Below, in pieces: positions 38,020-47,256 of a DNA stretch of 64,000 nt. Every line of letters begins with the position of its first letter. The first letter of the stretch is position 1. The notes beneath the pieces were generated by a model. The model worked only from the letters and a program-made list of their open reading frames with translations, was not told the DNA's origin and did not search any database. Both the position numbers and the translations under genes were made by a program. Source of the stretch: Sphingomonadales bacterium Ga0077557 (GTDB lineage: Bacteria; Pseudomonadota; Alphaproteobacteria; Sphingomonadales; Sphingomonadaceae); contig LNFI01000008.1 in assembly GCA_001464615.1 (NCBI GenBank), positions 124,001 to 188,000 on the forward strand, written 5' to 3'.

Positions 38020-39270
38020 TCATCCGAACGGCAAATCGATGCTTTTCGGGGGTTCGCTGAACCAGACTGGTCCGGACGTGCTCATATGGAAACAGTCTTC
38101 CAGCCGGACGCCGAACTTGCCGGGCAAGTAGATCCCGGGCTCGTTCGAAAAGCACATCCCTGCCGCCAGTGGCGTCGTCTCGCCATGCACGAGATTGACG
38201 GGTTCGTGCCCATCCATCCCAATCCCATGACCTGTCCGGTGTGACAGACCAGGCAGCTTATAGCCCGGTCCATAGCCCTGGGCCTCGTAATAGCGGCGAA
38301 CCGCATCGTCGACGCTGCCTGCCGGCGCCCCGATCTGAGCGGCCGCGCGCGCCACTTGCTGCCCTTTGGCGACATGGTCCCACACCGCGCGCTGCTCGGC
38401 AGACGCCGTGCCATGCACGAATGTCCGCGAAATGTCAGATTGATAGCCATGAACGCTGCAGCCGCAATCCATCAGCACCACCTGCCCGTCAGCGACGATT
38501 TGCGGTGCCAGGCTGCCATGCGGATAAGCAGCAGCCTCGCCGATCAGCACCAGCGCGAATTCTGGATCACCGCCCAATTTTCGGGTCGCCGCCGTCATCA
38601 GCGCGCCGATCTGCGCTGGCGTCATGCCCTTTTCGATCCGCGGGTACGTCCAGCGGTAGGCAGCAACCGTCACGTCACTGGCGGCCTGCAACAATGCAAT
38701 TTCAGCGGGCGTCTTGATCATCCGGCAGCCCCTGACGACCGGATTGGCGGAAACGATTCGCGCCTTTGGCAGGGATTGCCGCAATTTATCGACCGCGAAA
38801 TAGCGCACGGTTTCCTCAATGCCGACCGGCAAGCCGGCGAGTCCCCGCGCGCGCAACAACGCAGCGATCAGGGCAAGCGGGTCCTCATCTTCCTGCCAGA
38901 CCTTGACAGTGGCCGTCACCGCTAGCGTTTGGCGAACCGACGGCTCTTCGAAAAACGGCGTGACGACACATGGATCGCCCTCGACTGGCAGCAGCGCCGC
39001 CGTCAGCCGTTCGCTGCGGCGCCATTCAACGCCCGTGAAATAGGTCAGGCTCGCGCCGGGTTCGATCAGCACCGCACCGATACCCGCTGCCTTCATCAGC
39101 GCTTGCGCGCAGGCAATCCGCGCCTGGCGCTCAGCAGGGGTGATCGGCTGCACATTGCCCGTCAGATCGGTGAGTCCGGCAAGGTCGGGTTCGGCCGCGC
39201 GCAGCAGGCCTGCTACACTCATCAACGGCAAAGCCGTGGCTGCTCCCAGCACCTGGCGCCGACTAATCAT
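38020..39270 (-). CDS. M24-family peptidase (Xaa-Pro aminopeptidase-like), Tat-exported
   Basis: About 416 residues from ATG 39270, which gives the twin-arginine-like start MISRRQVLGAATALPLM. The creatinase N-domain is followed by a pita-bread M24 domain with both metal aspartates in VLMDCGCSVHGYQSDISRTF, His in RTGHGIGMDGHEP, and glutamates in FSNEPGIYLPG and GVRLEDCF. All five expected ligands are therefore present. The probable location is the periplasm. The exact peptide specificity is unknown. It is transcribed divergently from the symporter gene. Confidence 0.9.
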   Translation of the reverse strand: MISRRQVLGAATALPLMSVAGLLRAAEPDLAGLTDLTGNVQPITPAERQARIACAQALMKAAGIGAVLIEPGASLTYFTGVEWRRSERLTAALLPVEGDPCVVTPFFEEPSVRQTLAVTATVKVWQEDEDPLALIAALLRARGLAGLPVGIEETVRYFAVDKLRQSLPKARIVSANPVVRGCRMIKTPAEIALLQAASDVTVAAYRWTYPRIEKGMTPAQIGALMTAATRKLGGDPEFALVLIGEAAAYPHGSLAPQIVADGQVVLMDCGCSVHGYQSDISRTFVHGTASAEQRAVWDHVAKGQQVARAAAQIGAPAGSVDDAVRRYYEAQGYGPGYKLPGLSHRTGHGIGMDGHEPVNLVHGETTPLAAGMCFSNEPGIYLPGKFGVRLEDCFHMSTSGPVWFSEPPKSIDLPFG

Positions 39271-39416
39271 GGCAACACACGGGCAAGCGGCACGATGCAA
39301 AACAGGTGCTGAATCATCGCCGCTATTCCCCCTTCAAGTCGGTGCTGCTTCATAGGGCGCTTGACCCACGCGCCACAATGCCCTTCGCTGGTGCCAGAAT
39401 TTTCGGGGAGGTTCCT

Positions 39417-40733
39417 TTGGCCAAGCGCCTGACGCTTTACATCATGATCGGCCTTGTTCTTGGCCTTATTACCGGCTGGGCGCTGAATACCACGATTGCT
39501 GATGGGACGCCGGAGGCGACCGCGCGGCTGAAGGAGATTGCTGGCGGGTTCTCGATCGTCACGACGATTTTCCTGCGGCTGATCAAAATGATCATCGCGC
39601 CACTGGTGTTTTCCACATTGGTCGTCGGCATCGCCCATATGGGCGACACTGCGTCGCTCGGGCGGATTGGCGCGCGGACAATGGGGTGGTTCGTTACCGC
39701 GTCACTGATTTCGCTCAGCCTGGGGCTGCTCCTGTTCCACGGGATCGAATTCGTGATTGATGCCGTTGCGCCCGGCACAGGCTTTGGCTTTTCGCTGCCG
39801 GCACCCGACGCGACGGTCGGCCTCGACAAGGCGGCGTTCGACTTGTCGAAATGGATCACCCATGTCGTGCCATCGTCAATCGTCGATGCGATGGCGACCA
39901 ATGAGATTATCCAGATCGTAGTGTTTTCGGTGTTCGCCGGCGTCGCGTTGCTGGCGATTGGCGAACGGGGCGCACCAATCGTTAAGGGTGCAGAAGCGCT
40001 GGCGGCAATGATGCTGCAGATCACCGATTATGTGATGCGGATCGCACCGCTGGCGGTGTTTGCCGCGATCACGGCCACCATTACTGTTAACGGATTGGGC
40101 ATCATCGTCACGCTGGGGCTGTTTGTGGGCAGCTTCTATATCGGGCTGGCGGTGCTGTGGCTGTTGCTGTTCGGTGCTGCTTTCGCGTTTATCGGCCGAC
40201 GGGCATTTTCGCTGATCCGCTATATTCGCGAACCTATCCTCCTGGCCTTTTCCACCGCGTCATCCGAGGCAGCTTATCCCCGTACGCTGGAGGCGCTTGA
40301 TCGGTTCGGGGTGCCGCCCCGGATCGCAAGCTTTGTGTTGCCGCTGGGCTATTCGTTCAACCTTGACGGCTCGATGATGTACATGACCTTTGCGACATTG
40401 TTCATCGCCCGAGTTTACGGCATCGATTTGTCGATCGGCACCCAGATCATCATGCTGCTGGTCCTGATGGTCACGTCAAAGGGCATTGCCGGCGTGCCGC
40501 GCGCATCGCTGGTCGTGATCGCAGCGGTGATGGGTCAGTTTGGCATTCCGGAGGCAGGGCTGTTGCTGATCCTGCCGGTCGATCAGTTCCTCGACATGGG
40601 GCGGTCGGGCACCAATGTCGTCGGCAATGCGGTTGCCACCGCCGTAGTGGCGAAGTGGGAGGGTGCGCTGGACGAACCCGAACCACCGGAGATTGAGCCG
40701 CCCCATGCGCCTGCGCACCGCGCCACGACCTAG
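39417..40733 (+). CDS. Dicarboxylate/amino acid:cation symporter (DAACS/SDF family)
   Basis: About 438 residues. The start chosen is TTG 39417, preceded by a strong GGGGAGG 5 nt upstream; ATG 39378 is in frame but without such a site. Family features are FLRLIKMIIAPLVFSTLVVG, the serine-rich hairpin AFSTASSEAAYPRTLEAL, the NLDGSMMYMTFATLFIA ion/substrate segment and DQFLDMGRSGTNVVGNAVA. Inner-membrane transporter of C4-dicarboxylates or acidic/neutral amino acids; substrate not assignable. Confidence 0.9.
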   Translation: MAKRLTLYIMIGLVLGLITGWALNTTIADGTPEATARLKEIAGGFSIVTTIFLRLIKMIIAPLVFSTLVVGIAHMGDTASLGRIGARTMGWFVTASLISLSLGLLLFHGIEFVIDAVAPGTGFGFSLPAPDATVGLDKAAFDLSKWITHVVPSSIVDAMATNEIIQIVVFSVFAGVALLAIGERGAPIVKGAEALAAMMLQITDYVMRIAPLAVFAAITATITVNGLGIIVTLGLFVGSFYIGLAVLWLLLFGAAFAFIGRRAFSLIRYIREPILLAFSTASSEAAYPRTLEALDRFGVPPRIASFVLPLGYSFNLDGSMMYMTFATLFIARVYGIDLSIGTQIIMLLVLMVTSKGIAGVPRASLVVIAAVMGQFGIPEAGLLLILPVDQFLDMGRSGTNVVGNAVATAVVAKWEGALDEPEPPEIEPPHAPAHRATT

Positions 40734-40790
40734 CGACGCCGCCATCTCCTTCGGGAAGGCCGTCAGGCCGTTGGCGTCATGCCCTAGGCA

Positions 40791-41417
40791 TCACGCAAAG
40801 GCATAGGGACCGCCTTTGGCGAGCGCGGTCTGATAGCCCGGGCGGGCGTGGATCTTGGCAAGCCAGGCGGTGGTCGCCGGTCGCGACGGGCCGAGACCCG
40901 CCCGTGATCGCGCTGCTTCAAGCGGAAAGCTCATCATGATATCGGCTGCGCTGATTTCGTCGCCGGCAAACCAGGGCCGGGAAGCAAGTTCGGCCTCAAG
41001 ATAATCAAGATGGACATCGAACATCGGCACCAGGCGCTTGAGCACTGCCTTGCCAAATAGCGGAATGCGTCCCGCCACCAGCATCGCGAAGAGCGGCGGC
41101 ATCATCGAGCCCTCGGCATAATGGATGAACTGGCGATAGCGAAGTACCGATTCGCGGTGCGCGCCCGGCCCAAGCCGGCCATCCGCTTTTTCGACCAGAT
41201 ATTCGACGATGGCCCCCGTTTCAGCGATGACGACACCGTCATCCTCAATCACCGGTGATTTGCCGAGCGGATGGATCAGCTTCAGCTCGGGCGGTGCCAG
41301 CATCGTCTTCTTATCGCGCGCATAATGCCTGATCTCATAGGGCAGACCAATTTCTTCGAGCATCCATAGGATGCGCTGCGACCGCGAATTTTCGAGATGG
41401 TGGACGATGATCGTCAT
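40791..41417 (-). CDS. Glutathione S-transferase family protein
   Basis: 208 residues. Thioredoxin-like N-domain starting TIIVHHLENSRSQRILWMLE, with Ser in the position expected for the thiol-activating residue and the cis-Pro/ESGAI-equivalent PVIEDDGVVIAETGAIVEYL. Helical C-domain with HYAEGSMMPPLFAML and ADIMMSFPLEAA, typical of the yeast Gtt1-like bacterial group. Detoxification is the general role; substrate unknown. The 157 bases from 41418 to the recA terminator show no other element. Confidence 0.9.
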   Translation of the reverse strand: MTIIVHHLENSRSQRILWMLEEIGLPYEIRHYARDKKTMLAPPELKLIHPLGKSPVIEDDGVVIAETGAIVEYLVEKADGRLGPGAHRESVLRYRQFIHYAEGSMMPPLFAMLVAGRIPLFGKAVLKRLVPMFDVHLDYLEAELASRPWFAGDEISAADIMMSFPLEAARSRAGLGPSRPATTAWLAKIHARPGYQTALAKGGPYAFA

Positions 41418-41575
41418 AACATGGTCTCCTGAACGCCAGCGACGCTAGCCGATCGCGGCACGAAGTCGAGCGCTTCGCGCGCTGTCGTCTCCCGATCTTC
41501 GAACAAAGGTGGGGAATTTGCGGGTCACCGACACTGCCGCAACGGCCCGCCCGACATGCCAGCGCCCAAAACATG

Positions 41576-41603
41576 AAAGGCCCGCCGACATGGGCGGGCC
41601 TTT
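41576..41603 (-). terminator. recA intrinsic terminator
   Basis: AAAGGCCCGCC (41576-41586) and GGCGGGCCTTT (41593-41603) form a perfect 11-bp stem with a 6-base loop, 48 bases past the recA stop on the minus strand. The terminal pairs give a short T-run. Confidence 0.78.
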
Positions 41604-41650
41604 CCAGTTATTGCAGCGCTAGTCCCTGCAGGAATACGCCGCCGGGAAGC

Positions 41651-42742
41651 TTACATCTCGTCATCATCTTCCGGTTCGGCACCGACCATCATTTCCTCGG
41701 CAACCTTGTCGGTGCGGGTCCGGATCGCCTTTTCGAGCCGATCCGCCATCTCGCTATGCTCGCTCAAATAGGTCTTGGCGTTTTCGCGGCCTTGGCCGAT
41801 CCGGACGCTGTCATAAGAGAACCATGCGCCCGATTTCTCGACCAGCCCGGCCTTGACGCCAAGATCGAGAATTTCGCCGATTTTCGAAATGCCCTGGCCA
41901 TACATGATATCGAATTCGACCTGCTTGAACGGCGGCGCGACCTTGTTCTTGACCACTTTCACCCGGGTGGTGTTGCCAACGATATCCTCGCGGTCCTTGA
42001 TCTGGCCGGTGCGGCGAATGTCGAGCCGAACCGAGGCGTAGAATTTCAGGGCATTCCCACCCGTCGTGGTTTCCGGGTTGCCGTACATCACGCCGATCTT
42101 CATGCGCAGCTGGTTGATGAAGATCACCATGCAACGCGACCGACTGATCGACCCGGTCAACTTACGCAGCGATTGCGACATCAGCCGCGCCTGCAGGCCG
42201 ACATGGCTATCGCCCATTTCGCCCTCAATTTCAGCGCGCGGCACGAGAGCCGCAACCGAATCGACCACCAGCACGTCAATGGCATTGGAACGCACCAAGG
42301 TGTCAACGATCTCGAGCGCCTGCTCGCCGGTATCGGGCTGCGACACGATCAGTTCGTCGATGTTAACGCCCAGTTTTTTGGCATAGACCGGGTCAAGCGC
42401 ATGTTCGGCATCGACAAACGCCGCCGTGCCGCCATTTTTCTGCGCTTCGGCGATGACGTGAAGCGCCAGCGTGGTCTTGCCCGAGCTTTCCGGCCCATAG
42501 ATTTCGATGACCCGACCGCGCGGCAACCCGCCAACGCCAAGCGCGATGTCGAGCCCAAGCGAGCCGGTCGAAATCGCCTCAACCTGCATCGTCTCCTTCG
42601 AGCCGAGCCGCATGGCCGAGCCTTTACCAAAGGCCCGATCAATCTGCGCGAGCGCAGCGTCGAGCGCCTTTTGCCGCTCAGCGGCCGCCTTGTCCGTGGA
42701 TACCGCCATTTTGTTGTCGATGACCTTCAATTGTGCTGCCAT
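41651..42742 (-). CDS. recA: RecA recombinase
   Basis: 363 residues. Walker [10 protein letters not shown] begins at residue 83, followed by [32 protein letters not shown] (Walker B) and the DNA-loop segment [22 protein letters not shown]. Strand exchange and LexA co-protease. An in-frame Met at residue 12 ([13 protein letters not shown]) could be an alternative start. The SOS box at 42818-42832 lies about 76 bases upstream. Confidence 0.98.
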   Translation of the reverse strand: MAAQLKVIDNKMAVSTDKAAAERQKALDAALAQIDRAFGKGSAMRLGSKETMQVEAISTGSLGLDIALGVGGLPRGRVIEIYGPESSGKTTLALHVIAEAQKNGGTAAFVDAEHALDPVYAKKLGVNIDELIVSQPDTGEQALEIVDTLVRSNAIDVLVVDSVAALVPRAEIEGEMGDSHVGLQARLMSQSLRKLTGSISRSRCMVIFINQLRMKIGVMYGNPETTTGGNALKFYASVRLDIRRTGQIKDREDIVGNTTRVKVVKNKVAPPFKQVEFDIMYGQGISKIGEILDLGVKAGLVEKSGAWFSYDSVRIGQGRENAKTYLSEHSEMADRLEKAIRTRTDKVAEEMMVGAEPEDDDEM

Positions 42743-42817
42743 TGGAAGCCTCCGTCGCTAGACTGAACATGCCGGTTGGGCAATGCGCTCAGTCTTTGTA
42801 CACATAATGTTCTACAG

Positions 42818-42832
42818 GAACAAGGGGTGAAC
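42818..42832 (-). promoter_or_regulatory. LexA (SOS) box of recA
   Basis: On the minus strand GTTCACCCCTTGTTC matches the alphaproteobacterial SOS box GTTC-N7-GTTC exactly. The overlapping TTGTTC could be the -35, followed after 17 nt by TACAAA as a -10, so LexA binding would block the promoter directly. An extra GTTC-N5-GAAC symmetry follows immediately. Confidence 0.85.
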
Positions 42833-42893
42833 GAAAATTTCCTTCACCGCTTTCCCGGCTTGCCCTGTCGAGGCGGTTTCGCGATGGTGGCGC

Positions 42894-43907
42894 ATGATCG
42901 ATCACCCTGACTTCATCGCCGGTCTGCCTAAGGCAGAACTTCATTTGCATATTGAAGGCAGCCTTGAACCCGAACTGATGATGGCGCTTGCGCAGCGCAA
43001 TCGCATCACCACTCCCTTCGCAACGGTTGAGGAAGTGCGGGCAGCCTATAATTTCTCACGGCTGCAGGATTTCCTGGATATTTATTATGCCGGGGCGGAC
43101 GTGCTGCGCACCGAACAGGATTTCCACGATCTGGCGCTCGCCTATTTCGATCGGGCAGCCGAAGACGGGGTCGTCCATGCAGAAATCTTCTTTGATCCGC
43201 AGACGCACACGGATCGCGGCATTCCGTTTCAAGTGGTGGCAGACGGCCTGCTCGCCGGCATGGCCGCGGCGCAAGCCAGGCATGGGCTAACGGCACAACT
43301 CATTCTTTGCTTCCTCCGCCATCTCGACGAGGACGCTGCCTTTACGACGCTAAAGGCCGCCGAGCCATGGCTCGATCGGATCACTGGCGTCGGGCTCGAT
43401 TCGTCAGAAATTGGTCACCCGCCAGAAAAATTTGCGCGCGTCTTTGCCACGGCCGGCGACATGGGACTGAAACGCGTTGCCCATGCCGGTGAGGAGGGTC
43501 CACCCGAATATGTGTGGCAGGCGCTCGACCTGCTCGATATCGATCGCCTCGATCATGGCAATCGCGCGCTTGAAGACCCTGTGCTGACAGCACGACTCGC
43601 GCGTAGCGGTATGACCTTGACGGTGTGCCCGCTCTCTAACCTGAAACTGTGCGTAGTGCCGGATATGGCCGCCCACCCGATCGATGCGATGCTGCGCGCT
43701 GGACTACGCGCGACAATCAATTCAGACGATCCGGCCTATTTCGGCGGCTATATCGCTGACAATTATCGTGCTGCCGCCGCTGGGCGCGACCTCTCCCGCG
43801 CTGATCTTACGCTGCTCGCGCGCAATTCCTTCCTGGGGTCGTTCCTGCCGCTAGACGCAGTCTCCATGCACCTCGCCCGGCTTGATGCCTATGTGGATGC
43901 CGCCTGA
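42894..43907 (+). CDS. Adenine deaminase (ADA-fold, Aah1/PA0148-like)
   Basis: 337 residues. The amidohydrolase zinc ligands are His17 and His19 in AELHLHIEGS, the His of HAGEEGPPE (197) and Asp278 of NSDDPAYFGG. It is easily called adenosine deaminase, but FFDPQTHTDRG (99-109) and SSEIGHPPEKF (170-180) are the subfamily-specific segments I recall from adenine deaminases such as Pseudomonas PA0148 and yeast Aah1. The reaction would be adenine to hypoxanthine plus ammonia. The following phosphoribosyltransferase gene overlaps it by one base, consistent with hypoxanthine being captured as IMP. Confidence 0.85.
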   Translation: MIDHPDFIAGLPKAELHLHIEGSLEPELMMALAQRNRITTPFATVEEVRAAYNFSRLQDFLDIYYAGADVLRTEQDFHDLALAYFDRAAEDGVVHAEIFFDPQTHTDRGIPFQVVADGLLAGMAAAQARHGLTAQLILCFLRHLDEDAAFTTLKAAEPWLDRITGVGLDSSEIGHPPEKFARVFATAGDMGLKRVAHAGEEGPPEYVWQALDLLDIDRLDHGNRALEDPVLTARLARSGMTLTVCPLSNLKLCVVPDMAAHPIDAMLRAGLRATINSDDPAYFGGYIADNYRAAAAGRDLSRADLTLLARNSFLGSFLPLDAVSMHLARLDAYVDAA

Positions 43908-44422
43908 TGCCAATTTTCACCCCAATCCCGCAGGAACAGTTTGTCGCTCATGTCCTGGCGCTCGCCGATCAGATCGGCGTGGATAGCTGGGCACCATCCT
44001 ATCTCATCGGCATTGGGCGTGGCGGGCTTGTACCGGCCACTTTTCTTAGCCACGCCACGGGCTTGCCCATGCTGTCGGTCGATTATTCGAGCCAAGTCGA
44101 AGAATTTGCAGAAGGGGCGCTCGCCCGGCTGGCTGCGCGGACCCAGGGTGGTGATAAGCTACTGTTCGTCGATGACATCAATGACACTGGCGGCACGATC
44201 GGCCGGTTGCGCACGATCCTGGCCGAACAGGGGGCGGTTGCCGGCAGCATTCGCTTCGCGACGCTGATCGACAATGTCCGGTCGGCACAGCGGGTGGAGT
44301 TTCACGCCGAGACGATTGACCGCGCGATCACCAAAGACTGGTTCGTCTTTCCGTGGGAAGCCGTCGCGCCACAATCCAAGCTGGCCGATGATGCAGCCGC
44401 CGTGCCAGAACGGACGGCGTGA
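43907..44422 (+). CDS. Purine phosphoribosyltransferase-like protein
   Basis: 171 residues of the type I PRTase fold. The PRPP-binding signature is LLFVDDINDTGGT (residues 85-97), and the pyrophosphate loop is YLIGIGRGGLVPA. Its ATG overlaps the adenine deaminase TGA by one base (TGATG), so the two products are probably made in step. Hypoxanthine/guanine/xanthine is the likely base; similarity in this short family does not decide. Cytoplasmic. Its stop is 12 bases from the convergent response-regulator gene. Confidence 0.85.
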   Translation: MPIFTPIPQEQFVAHVLALADQIGVDSWAPSYLIGIGRGGLVPATFLSHATGLPMLSVDYSSQVEEFAEGALARLAARTQGGDKLLFVDDINDTGGTIGRLRTILAEQGAVAGSIRFATLIDNVRSAQRVEFHAETIDRAITKDWFVFPWEAVAPQSKLADDAAAVPERTA

Positions 44423-44434
44423 GCCTTCGCTTGA

Positions 44435-44785
44435 TCAGGCGAACCGGGCAATCGCCGCTTCAACGTCATCCATTGTAAACGGCTTGGACAGCATCGGCCG
44501 ATCGCGAAACCGCTCGGCAATGTCTTGGATACCGCCCCCACTCGCGACAACAAAAGGGATTCCGGCTGCGGCCAGGGCATCGGCGATCGGCCAGCTGGTC
44601 TCGCCGCCGCGCAGGTTTACGTCCAATATTGCCGCACCGATGCCGCCGGCAGCAACCGCGGCCAACCCATCTGCAACAGAATCAATCGGACCGATTACTT
44701 GCTTGCCGAGCAATTCGAGAAAATCCTCGAGCATCATTGCAATCAGCGATTCGTCTTCGACAATCAAAATGGTGTTGGCGGGCAT
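44435..44785 (-). CDS. Single-domain response regulator
   Basis: 116 residues, one receiver domain only. The acidic pocket is LIVEDES, the phosphoacceptor is Asp55 in AILDVNLRGGE and the conserved Lys is Lys101 (LSKPFT). Where the related FAT-GUY group of sphingomonad receivers has PFxFATGYG, this protein reads PFVVASGGG (77-85), so the switch Thr is replaced by Ser after an Ala. It lies 40 bases downstream of cckA on the same strand. It may be a phosphate shuttle or sink; no direct evidence links it to CckA. Confidence 0.88.
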   Translation of the reverse strand: MPANTILIVEDESLIAMMLEDFLELLGKQVIGPIDSVADGLAAVAAGGIGAAILDVNLRGGETSWPIADALAAAGIPFVVASGGGIQDIAERFRDRPMLSKPFTMDDVEAAIARFA

Positions 44786-44825
44786 AGCGCGCGCTTAGAG
44801 CCCAGATAGCGCACGCCGCCAAGCG

Positions 44826-47219
44826 TCATTTCACCGCCAGCGCATCACGCGCTGCCTCAGCGAGCTGCTTTACCGAGAATGGCTTGGCGATAAAGGCGAC
44901 ATTGTCGAGGTCGATCGATTTGCGCAGCTGTTCTTCGGCATAGCCGGACATGAACAAAATCGGCAGATCTGGATAGCGCTTTCGGGCATGGCGCACCATT
45001 GTCGGACCGTCCATCATGGGCATCACGACGTCTGAAATCAGCAGATCGGGGCGCTGGTGCGTGGCGAGCAGCTCGAGTGCAGCCTCGCCATGTTCCGCGG
45101 TCAACACGGTATAGCCTTGTCGGGTCAGCGCACGCTCAGCGACCGCGCGCACCATGTCTTCATCTTCGACGATCAGGATCGTCCCGCTGCCCCACAATTC
45201 GCCTTCCTTGGCCTTGGGTGCGGCAGGGATTGGCTTGGCGGTAGCCGCGGCGGTGTGGACGGGCAAATAGATGGTGAACTCCGCCCCTTTGCCTGGCCGG
45301 GAATCCGCAAAAATATAGCCGCCCGATTGTTTGACGATGCCATAGACTGTCGACAGCCCCAGCCCGGTACCCTTGCCGACTTCCTTGGTCGTGAAAAAGG
45401 GTTCGAAGATCTTGGGCAAGATCTCAGGCGGAATACCCGTGCCAGTATCGGAGATTTTGATCGCGGTATAATCGGCGACCGGCAGGATATCCGATTCCAT
45501 CTTGCGAACATCGGCAGCGGGCACCGCCAGCGTCTGGATCGTCAGCGTGCCGCCGCCCTGCCCACTCTTCGCCAGCATCGCATCGCGCGCATTAACCGCC
45601 AGGTTCATCACCACTTGTTCAAGCTGGCCGGGATCGGCGCGCACTGGCCCCAGATTGCGGCCATGCTTTACCGTCAGCGTCACCGTTTCCCCCAGCAACC
45701 GCTTGAGCAGGTTTGAGACTTCGGAGATCACATCGGGCAGCTGCAATATCTGCGGACGGAGCGTCTGCTGGCGCGAAAAGGCGAGCAATTGCCGCGTCAA
45801 GCTGGCGGCGCGGTTCGAATTGGCGCGGATCTGCTGGATATCGTCATAATCGCTATCGCCCGGCGAATGGCGCATCAGCATCAAGTCGCAATGGCCGATA
45901 ATCGCTGTTAGGATATTGTTGAAATCATGCGCAACCCCGCCGGCGAGCTGGCCTACAGCCTGCATCTTGGTCGCCTGCGCCACTTCGCGCTTCAGCCGGT
46001 TTTCCTCGCCATTGTCCTTCAAGCTCAGCAGCACCGCCGCCTCACCCAACCCGCGCGCGCCGGCGATCGATAGGGCAACGGGCTCATCGGGCCGATCGCG
46101 CAGCCGCACCGCCATATCGGCACTATGCGTTGCTCCACCCGCAAAGCGGCGGACAGCATCGGCCACGGCGGCCTTGTCTTCTCGCACGACGAGATCGCCG
46201 GGATAGAGCGGCGGCGCGGCGGGATCGACATCGGCGGCGCGGACAAACGCATCGTTCATCTGGAGGAAGCGCCCCTCGCGATCGATCAGCGCGATCCCGA
46301 ACGGCATCAGTGACACCAGGCTGCGGACATGCGCCGATGCATTGGCACCGATCGCAGGCCCGGTCGCCTCCTCCTCGTCAAGCAGCGCCACAAGCAAAGG
46401 CGCATCATCGCCCTCGATAAACGGGATTTGCACCACGCGCAGCGGCGTACCGGTCATCCCTTCGCGCTCGAAACGGACCATTCCCTGGCCATCAGTGATC
46501 AGGAAACGGGCGAAATCGCGGCCAGCAATCGCGCCTTCCTCATGCCCCATTGCCCGCACCCGAAACACCCGATTTGCGGCGCGAATTCGGCCATCGGCGG
46601 TAATCAGCGCGGTCATGATCCCGGCCGTCGCCAGCCGATTGCCGACCGTACCACCGATCATCGCCTCAACCGTCGCGGCAAGATCAGCCCCCTGCGCCCC
46701 GGCAAAGCGCCAGACGAGCATATCCTCCGCCTCACCCGCCCGCTCGATCGATGCAGCGATTGGCCCGGCGTCGATCATCAGGCGATCAAGACCTGCGACA
46801 CCGTCTCGCCACGCGGCACGGCCGGCGCTGGCGAGCGCAGCAATCTGCGTTTCCCCAACCGGCAGATTGGGCGGCGTCGGGAAGCCGCCAAAGACGAGCT
46901 GATAGCGATTATTGGCGCAGATCAAGCGGCCAGCGCGATCCGTGACCGCCACCGCATCGCTGCTCGCCTCTGCAAGCGCGCGAGCGACCGACCAGTCGGT
47001 TTCGGCTGGTGCCGTGGCAGTCGGTGCAATCATTGCCCGAATGCCGATGACGATGCCGAACAGGACGATCGCGCCGCCCAGAAAGCCCGCCGCAATCACT
47101 GGATCGCCAATCGCGCCCAGCACCACGACCGCCGCCGACAGCCCACAGAGCAACGCCAGCAGCGCCGCCATGCGGGCGGGGCGACGGATCGACGCGGACG
47201 GTGCAGGAAGGCTGGCCAT
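44826..47219 (-). CDS. cckA: CckA hybrid histidine kinase
   Basis: About 797 residues from ATG 47219 (a TTG at 47252 gives 11 more). Two membrane helices lie near residues 18-60, then PAS-like segments (SDAVAVTDRAGRLICANNRY and MPFGIALIDREGRFLQMND). The dimerisation box GQLAGGVAHDFNNILTAIIG carries His431, followed by an intact ATPase (NLAVNARDA, GTGLGLSTVYGI) and a C-terminal receiver with Asp730 in LLISDVVMPMMDG. This order is that of CckA, which phosphorylates CtrA and CpdR through ChpT. Its regulator DivL is also in this window. Confidence 0.9.
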   Translation of the reverse strand: MASLPAPSASIRRPARMAALLALLCGLSAAVVVLGAIGDPVIAAGFLGGAIVLFGIVIGIRAMIAPTATAPAETDWSVARALAEASSDAVAVTDRAGRLICANNRYQLVFGGFPTPPNLPVGETQIAALASAGRAAWRDGVAGLDRLMIDAGPIAASIERAGEAEDMLVWRFAGAQGADLAATVEAMIGGTVGNRLATAGIMTALITADGRIRAANRVFRVRAMGHEEGAIAGRDFARFLITDGQGMVRFEREGMTGTPLRVVQIPFIEGDDAPLLVALLDEEEATGPAIGANASAHVRSLVSLMPFGIALIDREGRFLQMNDAFVRAADVDPAAPPLYPGDLVVREDKAAVADAVRRFAGGATHSADMAVRLRDRPDEPVALSIAGARGLGEAAVLLSLKDNGEENRLKREVAQATKMQAVGQLAGGVAHDFNNILTAIIGHCDLMLMRHSPGDSDYDDIQQIRANSNRAASLTRQLLAFSRQQTLRPQILQLPDVISEVSNLLKRLLGETVTLTVKHGRNLGPVRADPGQLEQVVMNLAVNARDAMLAKSGQGGGTLTIQTLAVPAADVRKMESDILPVADYTAIKISDTGTGIPPEILPKIFEPFFTTKEVGKGTGLGLSTVYGIVKQSGGYIFADSRPGKGAEFTIYLPVHTAAATAKPIPAAPKAKEGELWGSGTILIVEDEDMVRAVAERALTRQGYTVLTAEHGEAALELLATHQRPDLLISDVVMPMMDGPTMVRHARKRYPDLPILFMSGYAEEQLRKSIDLDNVAFIAKPFSVKQLAEAARDALAVK

Positions 47220-47256
47220 GCCCCCTTTTGGCCCCGTCCGCGCGACCGTCAAGCGG

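Noticed and set aside
41573..42766. 397-codon plus-strand open frame
   Set aside because: Exact antisense of recA; no family resemblance and no ribosome-binding site.
42894..43907. Adenosine deaminase as product name
   Set aside because: The DPQTHTDRG and SSEIGHPP segments point to the adenine-specific subfamily.
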